A stretch of 64,000 bases of DNA from Marinobacter segnicrescens. GTDB taxonomy: Bacteria > Pseudomonadota > Gammaproteobacteria > Pseudomonadales > Oleiphilaceae. The notes beneath the pieces are model-generated. The model did no database searches and was not told where the DNA came from. It saw only the letters and a program-made list of their open reading frames with translations. Below are positions 35,376 to 43,380 of this stretch, piece after piece. The first letter of the stretch is position 1. Every line of letters begins with the position of its first letter. Made by a program: the position numbers and the translations under genes. The stretch spans positions 41,767-105,766 of the forward strand of contig NZ_FOHZ01000003.1 in assembly GCF_900111555.1 (NCBI RefSeq), written 5' to 3'.

Positions 35376-35795
35376 ATGGCAACGTTGCTACGCCTGTCCA
35401 ACGCCGTAGAACTGGCTGACTGGGAAGTGGAGATCACCCAGATCCGCGCCCAGGGGGCCGGCGGACAGAACGTGAACAAGGTGGCAAGCGCGGTTCACCT
35501 GCGCTTTGATATCAACCGGTCCTCCCTGCCGCCCTTCTACAAGGAACGTCTGCTGGCCCTGTCCGACCACCACATCACCAAGGATGGGGTTATCGTTATC
35601 AAGGCACAGTCCTTCCGCACCTATGAACTGAACCGCCAGGACGCTCTGGACCGGCTTCAGGTGCTGATAAAGGATGCGGTGAAAATTCAGAAAAAACGCC
35701 GGCCGACACGCCCTACCCGCTCGTCCCAGCGCAAACGGGTGGACAAGAAGACCCAGCGGGGAAAGACCAAGGCCCTTCGCGGCAAGGTGATGTGA
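35376..35795 (+). CDS. arfB: Alternative ribosome-rescue factor ArfB (YaeJ)
   Basis: 139 residues. The peptidyl-tRNA hydrolase domain has the GGQ motif in IRAQGAGGQNVNKVASAVHL (about 24-43). The tail is basic (KKRRPTRPTRSSQRKRVDKK and more to the end), as needed to enter the mRNA channel of a stalled ribosome. It frees the peptide from ribosomes stalled on mRNAs without a stop. The length and tail separate it from PrfB/PrfH. ATG 35376 follows TGAGG. Confidence 0.95.
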   Translation: MATLLRLSNAVELADWEVEITQIRAQGAGGQNVNKVASAVHLRFDINRSSLPPFYKERLLALSDHHITKDGVIVIKAQSFRTYELNRQDALDRLQVLIKDAVKIQKKRRPTRPTRSSQRKRVDKKTQRGKTKALRGKVM

Positions 35796-36278
35796 TCAGG
35801 GCAGAACCTGTTCGGCTTCGTCCTCTGGCTTCCAGCCAACACCCACCTGAACCTGGATATCCCGCGCTGTGACAGGCTCGCCGCATTCCGAGCAAACGGT
35901 TACCGGCTGCATGACCTTGCCGCAGGCCTTGTGAACATGCTCTATGGGCGCGCCACGCTCGTCAGCCATGTGGCGGTCACCCCAATTCACCAGCGCCAGG
36001 ATGACCGGGTGTAGGTCAAGGCCTTTCTCGGTCAGCCGGTATTCCTCCCGTAAGGGCCGTTGTTGATACGGAACCTTCTTCAGTACGCCCTCTTCCACCA
36101 GCTTCTTCAGTCGATCGGTGAGCACGTGCCGGGTGATTCCAAGCCGCTTCTCGAACTCATCGAACCGCCGGATGCCCAGAAAGCAGTCCCGCAGGACCAT
36201 CAGGGTCCACCGGTCTCCAACTACTGACAGGGTTCGGGCCAGGGAACAGGGTTGTTGATCAAGCTCTTGCCAGCGCAT
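35796..36278 (-). CDS. HxlR-family transcriptional regulator with C-terminal CxxC segment
   Basis: 160 residues. The winged-helix HxlR domain covers about 1-105: CSLARTLSVVGDRWTLMVLR, FDEFEKRLGITRHVLTDRLK and the wing PYQQRPLREEYRLTEKG. The C-terminal 45 residues hold Cys at KACGKV and VCSECGEPVT, perhaps a small metal site or redox switch. ATG 36278 is chosen at the start of the domain; GAGG precedes it. It is divergent from an SDR/isomerase operon and probably regulates it and itself through the GTTC-N7-GAAC dyads between them. Confidence 0.9.
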   Translation of the reverse strand: MRWQELDQQPCSLARTLSVVGDRWTLMVLRDCFLGIRRFDEFEKRLGITRHVLTDRLKKLVEEGVLKKVPYQQRPLREEYRLTEKGLDLHPVILALVNWGDRHMADERGAPIEHVHKACGKVMQPVTVCSECGEPVTARDIQVQVGVGWKPEDEAEQVLP

Positions 36279-36321
36279 GGATGACCTCACCAAGACATTC
36301 AGATACAGAATAACTTGACAG

Positions 36322-36364
36322 GTTCTTTTTTGGAACCGACTATTGGTTAGTTCCAAAAAAGAAC
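36322..36364. promoter_or_regulatory. Paired operator-like dyads between the HxlR gene and the SDR gene
   Basis: GTTCTTTTTTGGAAC (36322-36336) and GTTCCAAAAAAGAAC (36350-36364) are perfect inverted copies of each other. Each is itself a GTTC-N7-GAAC dyad, with centres 28 bases apart. A TTGACA (36315-36320) lies just to the left. Likely binding sites of the adjacent HxlR protein; the assignment is inferred from position. Confidence 0.7.
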
Positions 36365-36390
36365 TCTTACAACATTCCGGAGGACCCATC

Positions 36391-37119
36391 ATGTCCAGCA
36401 ACGAAGTTGCCGTGGTCATCGGCGCAGGCGACGCCACAGGTGGCGCCATAGCTCGCCGTTTCGCCCGGGAAGGTTATACCGTCTGTGTCACCCGGCGCAC
36501 CGCTGAGGCCCTCGCGCCACTTACCGAAGCGATTACGGCCGATGGCGGTGCCGCCAATGCCTTCGGTTGTGATGCCCGCGATGAAGACGCCATGACTCGC
36601 CTGTTCGATCACATCGAGCAGGACATCGGCCCGGTGGCCGTTGTGGTGTTCAACATTGGCGCCAACGTCCGCTTTCCCATCACCGAAACCACCGCCCGGG
36701 TCTACCGAAAGGTTTGGGAAATGGCGGCTTTCGCGGGCTTCCTCGCCGGGCGAGAAGCGGCTCGGGTCATGCTGCCCCGCCAGCGGGGTACCATCATCTT
36801 TACCGGCGCCACGGCTTCCCTTCGAGGCGCCAGCGGATTTTCGGCTTTTGCCGGCGCGAAATTCGCTCTGCGGGCCCTGGCCCAGAGCATGGCCCGGGAG
36901 CTGGGCCCGCAAGGCATCCATGTGGCCCACAGCATTATCGATGGCGCCATCGACACCGACTTCATCCGTAACAACTTCCCGGACCGTTACGCCCTGAAAG
37001 ACCAGGATGGCATTCTGAACCCCGATCACATTGCCGAGCAGTATGTGCAACTCCATCACCAGCCCCGGGATGCCTGGACCCACGAACTGGACCTGCGCCC
37101 CTGGATGGAAACCTTCTGA
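36391..37119 (+). CDS. SDR-family oxidoreductase lacking the catalytic tyrosine
   Basis: 242 residues. The Rossmann start VAVVIGAGDATGGAIARRFA carries a glycine motif, followed by NIGANVRFPITET (the NAG-like strand) and TGATASLRGASGFSAFAGAK. In the classical SDR motif YxxxK the Tyr should be where FAGAK has Phe, so the Tyr is absent while Lys is kept. A group of SDR proteins of this type exists, so this may be its normal state. GGAGGA precedes ATG 36391. It is followed at 25 bases by the isomerase gene. Confidence 0.85.
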   Translation: MSSNEVAVVIGAGDATGGAIARRFAREGYTVCVTRRTAEALAPLTEAITADGGAANAFGCDARDEDAMTRLFDHIEQDIGPVAVVVFNIGANVRFPITETTARVYRKVWEMAAFAGFLAGREAARVMLPRQRGTIIFTGATASLRGASGFSAFAGAKFALRALAQSMARELGPQGIHVAHSIIDGAIDTDFIRNNFPDRYALKDQDGILNPDHIAEQYVQLHHQPRDAWTHELDLRPWMETF

Positions 37120-37144
37120 TCGAAAACAAAGCCGGAGACAATCC

Positions 37145-37729
37145 ATGAGCAAGACCATCGAGTGTTACTTTGACGTAGGCAGCCCCGCCAGCTACCTGGC
37201 CTGGACCCAGTTGCCTGACTTGGCCCGGCGGCACAACGCCGAACTGGTTTGGAAGCCGATGCTGCTCGGCGGCGTCTTCCAGGCCACCGGCAACCAGTCC
37301 CCCGCCGCCATTGAAGCCAAGAGCCGTTACTCCCGCATGGATATGCAGCGGTTCGCGAGACGCTATGGCGTCACCCTGAACCAGAACCCCTACTTTCCAG
37401 TGAACACCCTTCAGCTGATGCGCGGCGCCGTGGCCTTCCTGGATACGCCCCGTTTCAACGACTATCTGACGGCCGTCTTTAACGCCATGTGGATAGATGA
37501 AGAGAATATGGCAGACGCTGACGTTGTCGCCCGGGTCCTTTCTGCCGCCGGTTTCGAGCCCGGAGATGTCGTGGCCCGGGCCAGTAATCCGGAGGTCAAG
37601 GAACGCCTGAAGGAGATAACGACCGAAGCCGTGGAGCGGGGTGTGTTCGGGGCACCAACCCTGTTCGTGGGCGAAGAAATGTTTTTCGGTCAGGACCGGC
37701 TGTGGATGGTGGAGGAGGCACTGGGCTGA
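37145..37729 (+). CDS. 2-hydroxychromene-2-carboxylate isomerase / DsbA-like family protein
   Basis: 194 residues. The family start IECYFDVGSPASYLAWTQLP has the Ser that takes the place of the first Cys of DsbA (glutathione-activating in GST kappa/HCCA isomerases). Also seen are WKPMLLGGVFQATGN and the cis-Pro loop VFGAPTLFVGEEMFFGQDRL. HCCA isomerases act in naphthalene degradation, but many relatives serve other thiol-linked steps. It forms an operon with the SDR gene under the HxlR-type control region. ATG 37145 follows GGAGACA. Confidence 0.9.
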   Translation: MSKTIECYFDVGSPASYLAWTQLPDLARRHNAELVWKPMLLGGVFQATGNQSPAAIEAKSRYSRMDMQRFARRYGVTLNQNPYFPVNTLQLMRGAVAFLDTPRFNDYLTAVFNAMWIDEENMADADVVARVLSAAGFEPGDVVARASNPEVKERLKEITTEAVERGVFGAPTLFVGEEMFFGQDRLWMVEEALG

Positions 37730-37763
37730 ACAGGCAGCCGCTTAGGGGGTTTGGAGAGTGCCC

Positions 37764-38030
37764 TCAGCGAAGCTGGGAGTCCTTGCTGCCCCGGCGGTTG
37801 AAAAGGCTATTATCCGTCTGTTCCCTGTCCCGCTCACTCTGGCAACGCACACACAGTCGAACGCCTGGCAGGGCCTGTCGGCGAGCCTCAGGAATAGGCT
37901 CGTCGCATTCCTCACAATGGGTCAGGCTCTCCCCTTGCGGGAGGCTGGCGCGGGCACGTTCCAGGGCGTCTTCCACGGTGCTGTCAATCTGCTCCTGAAC
38001 GGCACCGTCCTTTGACCAGCCACCGGCCAT
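37764..38030 (-). CDS. DksA/TraR-type C4 zinc finger protein
   Basis: 88 residues. The zinc finger is formed by CEECDEPIPEARR and LCVRCQSERDRE (C-x2-C-x17-C-x2-C spacing). The N-terminus (QEQIDSTVEDALERARASL) is a short helical part like that of YbiI rather than the long coiled coil of DksA. Such small proteins may bind the RNA polymerase secondary channel or other partners. GGAGGAC precedes ATG 38030. It comes 1 base after the monooxygenase-like gene. Confidence 0.9.
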   Translation of the reverse strand: MAGGWSKDGAVQEQIDSTVEDALERARASLPQGESLTHCEECDEPIPEARRQALPGVRLCVRCQSERDREQTDNSLFNRRGSKDSQLR

Positions 38031-38031
38031 A

Positions 38032-38355
38032 TCAGTCCTCCTTCCGGCCGGGTGGCATGACTACCCACTCCGGATCTTCAAACTCGCCGACGGGCGTAAT
38101 ATCAACGAATGGCGCCGCACTGCGGATAATCTCGGCAATTTCCGGGTTATGCTGCCCCTCCATGGCATCCCGCTGGGCCTTGCTCTCCCAGCTGGCAATG
38201 GCGATCAGGGTGTTCGGATCACCAATCTTGCGGTGCAACTCGGTACCCCGGGCGCCCGGAGCCTGCTGGATCAGCTCACTGGCCCTTACCCAGGCATCCG
38301 CGTACTCCTCAGCGGTGTGTCCATCTTTGATGCGAACCTCGAAGATAAATTTCAC
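38032..38355 (-). CDS. Small antibiotic-biosynthesis-monooxygenase-like (ABM) fold protein
   Basis: 107 residues with the ferredoxin-like dimer pattern of ABM proteins: FIFEVRIKDGHTAEEYADAW, then ARGTELHRKIGDPNTLIAI and ASWESKAQRDAM. Members are cofactor-free oxygenases or haem-degrading enzymes, but many have no known reaction. GTG 38355 is the start, with GGAGG upstream. It lies between the SDR and the zinc-finger genes in a three-gene unit. Confidence 0.75.
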   Translation of the reverse strand: MKFIFEVRIKDGHTAEEYADAWVRASELIQQAPGARGTELHRKIGDPNTLIAIASWESKAQRDAMEGQHNPEIAEIIRSAAPFVDITPVGEFEDPEWVVMPPGRKED

Positions 38356-38367
38356 TGGTCCTCCCGG

Positions 38368-39135
38368 TCAGTCCTCGTAGATCATCTTGCGGGTCATGCC
38401 ACCGTCCACCACGATATTCTGCCCGGTGACAAACCCGGCATTATCCGAAATCAGGAAGGCCACGGTAGACGCAATATCGTCCGCCCTGCCGACCCGCCCC
38501 GCGGGGTGCTGCTCATGGTCGCGTTGCGACAGGGGCTCAACATTGTCCCCGGCGCCAGGCTGTTCGGCCCGCACGTCTATCCAGCCGGGACTGATGCAGT
38601 TTACCCGGATCTCCGGCCCCAGGCTGACAGCAAGGGCATGGGTCAGCGCCACCAGCCCACCCTTGGTGGCGGCATAGGCTTCTGTGTCAGGCTCAGACTG
38701 GAGCGCCCGGGTTGAGGCAATATTGACGATGCTGCCCCGGGTTTCACGGAGATGCCTGATACCATGCTTCGTCATCAGCAGTGGGCCGGTGAGATTCACA
38801 TCCAGCCGTCGCTGCCAGACTGACAGGTCCAGGTCTTCCACCGGTCCGTTATCCGGGTCGGCAAGCCCGGCATTATTGATCAACGCATCAAGCCGGCCGG
38901 CCCACGCCATGGCCTCACCGAGGGCTTGTTCAACCTGGGCTTCCACCGAGACATCTGCGTGAACAAAATACAGATCCCTGGTACCGGGATGCTGTGCAAG
39001 GAAATCGATGGCGGCCTCACTATCGACGTCGCAAAACACAACCCGCCAGCCCTGGTCCAGCAGATGCCGACTAATACCGCGGCCGATACCCCGGGCACCG
39101 CCCGTCACCAGCGCAACCTTATTTTCCTGGCTCAA
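38368..39135 (-). CDS. SDR-family oxidoreductase (classical)
   Basis: 255 residues. Classical SDR features: VALVTGGARGIGRGISRHLL, the DVSVEAQ acid motif, LINNAGLAD, NIASTRALQSE and the active-site YAATKGGLVALT (Tyr and Lys present), with C-terminal GQNIVVDGGMTRKM. It oxidises or reduces an unidentified alcohol or ketone with NAD(P). TTG 39135 is the start, preceded by GGGGGAG. It is the first gene of a unit with the ABM-like and C4 zinc-finger genes. Confidence 0.93.
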   Translation of the reverse strand: MSQENKVALVTGGARGIGRGISRHLLDQGWRVVFCDVDSEAAIDFLAQHPGTRDLYFVHADVSVEAQVEQALGEAMAWAGRLDALINNAGLADPDNGPVEDLDLSVWQRRLDVNLTGPLLMTKHGIRHLRETRGSIVNIASTRALQSEPDTEAYAATKGGLVALTHALAVSLGPEIRVNCISPGWIDVRAEQPGAGDNVEPLSQRDHEQHPAGRVGRADDIASTVAFLISDNAGFVTGQNIVVDGGMTRKMIYED

Positions 39136-39238
39136 TACTCCCCCTTAAATAATTGAATGCAGCGTAAGGCCTGTATAGCTACCCGGCCTGACACCGGCCG
39201 GGCGACTAATAAAGAGCCAAGTGGAATTGGCGGGTCAC

Positions 39239-39433
39239 TCAGTAGGTAATACCGTGACGATCGAAGATCTCGTGAACCTCCCGGGCCTCTTCCGGGGGCA
39301 TCTTGACCCGGATCACCTGTGCTTCTTCATCAATGTAGATAAGGTCCTGTGGGATATCGCTTCCGATCAGGTCCTCCCTTGTGTTGCGAGCCTGCTCAAT
39401 ACTCTTGAACGTTCCGTTAACGGCCTTGCTCAT
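39239..39433 (-). CDS. Small conserved-looking protein, unknown function
   Basis: 64 residues: begins MSKAVNGTFKSIEQARNTRE and ends HEIFDRHGITY, with a strongly acidic middle (LIYIDEEAQVIRVKMPPEE). It looks like a compact alpha/beta stress-type protein. AGGAG lies 9 bases before ATG 39433; the longer frame to 39565 adds an unlikely N-terminus. No family is assigned. Confidence 0.7.
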   Translation of the reverse strand: MSKAVNGTFKSIEQARNTREDLIGSDIPQDLIYIDEEAQVIRVKMPPEEAREVHEIFDRHGITY

Positions 39434-39654
39434 AATCCATTCTCCTTGTGTCAGGTGCACCTTAAAGAATAGTTGTCCGTCTGATACCTGTAAAACAGCG
39501 ACAGAAATACCCGATCGGGGCGCAAGGGCGACCAATTCAAGAATTAAACATTTCTTTACAATCATATACCTCGTTCAGGGGATTCCTGCGTCACCAACAC
39601 CTGACAGCATGACATGGCGGTAATAATCGATTTAACCATGTCACAGGAGTTCCC

Positions 39655-41649
39655 ATGGAGCAGTTCAAGAAGATCCTCTTAGTCCCGGCCATTGCCTCGG
39701 TTCTCACCCTCACCGCCTGCGGTGGGGGCAGTAGCAGCAGTAGTGACATCACTGATGGCGATGATACCGGCTCGACCGCCAGCGTCAGCGGTATCGTTGA
39801 AGTACCCGCAGCGTCCGCCAGCGCCTTCGCAGACCAGGGTTCGCTGGCATCGATCGCCAATTTCTTCATCAGCCCGGCCGCTGCCGCGATTCTGGGGCTG
39901 GAAGCCGTGGAAGGCGCGCGTGTAGAGCTGATTCGAATTGACAATGATGGCAACCAGGTGGGTGACGTTATCGCCAGCACCTATACGTCCACCGATGGCA
40001 ACTACGAACTGGACCTGCCCACAGGCGTTGACCTGTCCGGCGACCTGATTGTCCGCATCACCGGCACGAACAACGCCACCATGAGTGCGATGGTGGTAGA
40101 GCAGGCGATCGACATCAACCCGGCCACCGATTTCGTTGCCCGCAAGTTTATCGAAAGCGATGCCGACCTGGGTTCTCTCGAACTGTCTGAGGTGGTGGAG
40201 TTGCGTGGCCAGGTGGAAGAGTTCGACCTGACCGCTGACCCGAGTGCCGATATCGAAGCCATGCTGGCGATCCTGGACAGCGAACTGGGTGAGTTCGTGG
40301 AATCCAGTGTGACCAAGATCTCCACGGAGGAAGGTGATACCAACACCATTGCCGGGAACTACTACAGCTCCGCGTTCAGCTACGACCTGCACGACAGCGA
40401 CCTTGGCCAGGGGGCAACCCTGGGAGTCGAGATCTGGCTCAATGACTTTGCCTTTGCGACCGGCGCCGACGGCCAGGTTGATATCACCCTGGGCTCCGAG
40501 GAAGGTGCCGATGCCGGCCTCCACAATCACAGCTATGTCTGGTTCGACACCTGGATAGAGGAGATGAACGAAACCTTCCCTGGCACCTATCTCGCCAACG
40601 GTGTACTGACCATTGAAAGCAAGTTCAGCGAAGAACTGGATACCGATGATGGCTATGGATGGCGCTGGCTGCCCGTTATGCTGAACCTCCAGCAGGTAGG
40701 CGACAAGGGGCTGTTCGTATTGCTGTCCCAGGAAGCCAGCGCGCGCTACGCGTTAACCGAGGACAATACCGGCATCGACCCTGACGCCAAGGAGGGTGAT
40801 GAAATTTCCCGGGCCCTCGAAATCTTCGCCCGCCAGCCCTCTGGTATGACGGATGCGGACCTGGCCGGCGACTTCGGGCGTGTCTACATCGAGTCCTACC
40901 TCAACAGTGGCAACATTGAGGTTCTGACAGAGACCAACACCCTGACCTTTGACGGCGCTGGCAAGCTCGATGTGGACGCCCTCTCCGGCCACCGTCTGTC
41001 GATTTCCCCCTCAGGTGCTGCCTATGAAACCGTATCTGAGGTAGCCGAGACCGGTCTGCCGGTGGTGCTGAGCGAGTCCGGTGACGGAGATATCGTCTCC
41101 ATTGGCGGTGAAAACCAGGACGGATTTGTCAACGATACGTTTGATTTCATCTCGATCGTCAGTGCGGAAGGAACCAATGGTACTGATGGCATGGTAGGCC
41201 AGACCCTGATGGTCAAGTTGCCCGCCAGCACGCCGCAAGTCTCCGGCAAGCGCTATCGCCTGATGTCCCTGTCACTGGGACTGGCAGGCAATACCAGCGA
41301 TGGCAGCTCAGAAGTGGAAATCAGCAACAGCCAGTTCAACACTTACCTTTCCATGGAAAGCCAGACCGAAGCCACGGTTGAAGGCCGCTTTACCAACGCC
41401 AGCATTAACGGCCTGGCCGGTGACATGGAAATTGACAAGAGTGCGGATACAGAGACCCTGAGCGGTGCTGTGTCCATCGGTTCCAATGGCGCTCTGACCA
41501 TCACTGTTCCGGAAGGCGAAGAAACCACCATCATGGAAGGCTTCTTCAACCAAGATGCCAGCATGGCCCTGCTGACCAACCGGTATGGTCTCACCGGCGG
41601 TGATCCCAGTGAACTGGGCCTGGTCGTCCTGATCGAAGTGACCGACTGA
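39655..41649 (+). CDS. Large lipoprotein with carboxypeptidase-regulatory-like domain, unknown function
   Basis: 664 residues. The lipobox VLTLTACGGGSSSSSD makes it a lipoprotein with a Gly/Ser-rich tether. A prealbumin-like strand set follows (VEGARVELIRIDNDGNQVG ... YTSTDGNYELDLPTG, about 80-125), typical of carboxypeptidase-regulatory-like domains. The rest is acidic and beta-rich, with little Lys or Cys, as in surface proteins. It may be exposed at the cell surface. AGGAG precedes ATG 39655. It is followed by a strong terminator. I know no specific family. Confidence 0.8.
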   Translation: MEQFKKILLVPAIASVLTLTACGGGSSSSSDITDGDDTGSTASVSGIVEVPAASASAFADQGSLASIANFFISPAAAAILGLEAVEGARVELIRIDNDGNQVGDVIASTYTSTDGNYELDLPTGVDLSGDLIVRITGTNNATMSAMVVEQAIDINPATDFVARKFIESDADLGSLELSEVVELRGQVEEFDLTADPSADIEAMLAILDSELGEFVESSVTKISTEEGDTNTIAGNYYSSAFSYDLHDSDLGQGATLGVEIWLNDFAFATGADGQVDITLGSEEGADAGLHNHSYVWFDTWIEEMNETFPGTYLANGVLTIESKFSEELDTDDGYGWRWLPVMLNLQQVGDKGLFVLLSQEASARYALTEDNTGIDPDAKEGDEISRALEIFARQPSGMTDADLAGDFGRVYIESYLNSGNIEVLTETNTLTFDGAGKLDVDALSGHRLSISPSGAAYETVSEVAETGLPVVLSESGDGDIVSIGGENQDGFVNDTFDFISIVSAEGTNGTDGMVGQTLMVKLPASTPQVSGKRYRLMSLSLGLAGNTSDGSSEVEISNSQFNTYLSMESQTEATVEGRFTNASINGLAGDMEIDKSADTETLSGAVSIGSNGALTITVPEGEETTIMEGFFNQDASMALLTNRYGLTGGDPSELGLVVLIEVTD

Positions 41650-41670
41650 CCTGTAAGCAACGGATCCTCT

Positions 41671-41694
41671 GGCCCGCCCCGGCGGGCCTTTTTT
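41671..41694 (+). terminator. Rho-independent terminator after the large lipoprotein
   Basis: Stem GGCCCGCC (41671-41678) with GGCGGGCC (41681-41688), then TTTTTT. The convergent sugar dehydrogenase stop lies in the T-run. Confidence 0.9.
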
Positions 41695-43264
41695 ATGGCA
41701 CCAGTCGCAGAAGCTGGCCGGATGCAGCGTCCGTAAGCAGGTAAACCAGTCCATCCGGGCCCACGCGGACATCCCGGATGCGTACACCAAGCTCCCCCAG
41801 CAGACGATGCTGCCCAGGTGGTTGTTCCGCCAGCGATACCCGGTATACCGCCTGGTCGGCCAGTGCTCCAACCAGCAACTGTCCTTGCCAGTCGGGAAAC
41901 GGGTCGCCGCTATAGATAGCCAATCCCGAAGGGGCAATCGAAGGCGTCCAGTGCAGCTCGGGCTGACGTGTGCCCGGGTATTCGGTGAAGGGCGTCACCC
42001 GTGCCCAGGTATAGTCCAGGCCATGGGTAGCCACCGGCCAGCCATAATTGACGCCAGCTTCGATGACGTTGATTTCGTCGCCACCCCGGGGCCCGTGCTC
42101 ATGGGCAATCAGGCGCCTCTTTTCGTGGTCGAACGCCAGCCCCTGAATATTGCGGTGTCCATAGCTGTAGATTTCCGGCAATGCCTCCGGGTCTCCAACA
42201 AAGGGGTTGTCGTCCGGCACCGAGCCATCCGGGTTCAGCCTTACCAGGGTGCCGAGGTGGCTGGACAACTTCTGGGCTTCCTCCCGGTAATCAAAACCAT
42301 CCCCCAGGCCCATCACCAGGGTGCCGTCTGGCAGCCAGGTGATTCGGCCTCCATAGTGAGCTGCACCAACCTTGGCTGGCATGGCACGGAATACTTCCTC
42401 AACACCCTGCAACTCGCCGTTTGCAAGCCGCCCGCGGGCGAGACAGGTATGGTTTGCCTGTTCTGTGCCGCAGGCATAGCTCAGATAGAGATACCCACTC
42501 TCAACGAAGTCCGGGGCGGGCAGCACCTCGAACAAACCGGCCTGGGCCTGGTTGAAGACCTCTGGCATACCGGTGACAGGCTCAGGTAGCAGCTCACCAT
42601 CCCGGGTAATGATCCGCAACCTGCCCGGGCGCTCTGTAACCAGCATCCGGCCATCAGGCAGGAAGGCCAGGGACCATGGATGCTCAAGGCCGGAAACCAC
42701 CGTCTCCAGCTGATAACCCGGGCCAGACTGAGCCGAGGCCTGGTCAAATGGCAGAGCCGGCACTGCGGCAAGCAGTACAGCCGCAACCGCACTTGCATTG
42801 CCCTTGCGACGGGGAGCTGCAGAGGCCATGGCGGCGAATACCCAGCCGGCGATGGCGGCCGTCACCAACATGGCAAGCATTCCTTCCGGGGCCCGGGTGG
42901 CGGCGATCAGCGTAGGCGGTGGCGCCATGGCATCCACCAGGGTGAAGGTCACCCAGAGACCGACCGCCGCTGCCAGTGCACAGCTTACCCTGCGCCAGGA
43001 TTGCAGCACACGGCGGGTCAAGGCCATAGCCGTCACCTGTGAAATCAGGAAGCCGACACCAAACACCATCAGGTACACCGGCCCGAACTTGGCCGCGTCT
43101 TCGAGGGTGGTACCTAACCAGGTCCCGATACCGATCTCCACACCCAGTCCTCGCAAAGCCAGCAGGTTGATCTGTGTCTGCACGATGGAACCCAGCAGGG
43201 CACCAGTCACCAACGCAGTAGCAAAGGCCAGGACCACTTTCGACCAGGGTAGACGGTTACTCAT
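41693..43264 (-). CDS. Membrane-fused PQQ-dependent sugar dehydrogenase (Asd/YliI type)
   Basis: 523 residues. The first 165 or so hold four membrane helices (KVVLAFATALVTGALLGSIV; GPVYLMVFGVGFLISQ; CALAAAVGLWVTFTLVDAM; AMLVTAAIAGWVFAAMASA). The C-terminal six-bladed propeller follows: LEHPWSLAFLPDGRMLVTER, GRITWLPDGTLVMGLGDGFD, YGHRNIQGLAFD, HEHGPRGGDEINVIEAGVNYG, WTPSIAPSGLAIYSGDPFP. This is the soluble aldose sugar dehydrogenase fold; the usual protein has a signal peptide instead of a four-helix domain. It would face the periplasm and oxidise sugars with PQQ. GAGG precedes ATG 43264. A second copy without the fusion is at 51569. Confidence 0.88.
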   Translation of the reverse strand: MSNRLPWSKVVLAFATALVTGALLGSIVQTQINLLALRGLGVEIGIGTWLGTTLEDAAKFGPVYLMVFGVGFLISQVTAMALTRRVLQSWRRVSCALAAAVGLWVTFTLVDAMAPPPTLIAATRAPEGMLAMLVTAAIAGWVFAAMASAAPRRKGNASAVAAVLLAAVPALPFDQASAQSGPGYQLETVVSGLEHPWSLAFLPDGRMLVTERPGRLRIITRDGELLPEPVTGMPEVFNQAQAGLFEVLPAPDFVESGYLYLSYACGTEQANHTCLARGRLANGELQGVEEVFRAMPAKVGAAHYGGRITWLPDGTLVMGLGDGFDYREEAQKLSSHLGTLVRLNPDGSVPDDNPFVGDPEALPEIYSYGHRNIQGLAFDHEKRRLIAHEHGPRGGDEINVIEAGVNYGWPVATHGLDYTWARVTPFTEYPGTRQPELHWTPSIAPSGLAIYSGDPFPDWQGQLLVGALADQAVYRVSLAEQPPGQHRLLGELGVRIRDVRVGPDGLVYLLTDAASGQLLRLVP

Positions 43265-43380
43265 AGAACCTCGCTGTCAGGTATTTTGTTATGCTCGTAC
43301 TGCGACCTGGACGTCCGGGCGATGTCCTGCCGCCCAGTATCCTGGCGTTGACGACTCCAGTGTAGTTTAAGGATGCATCA

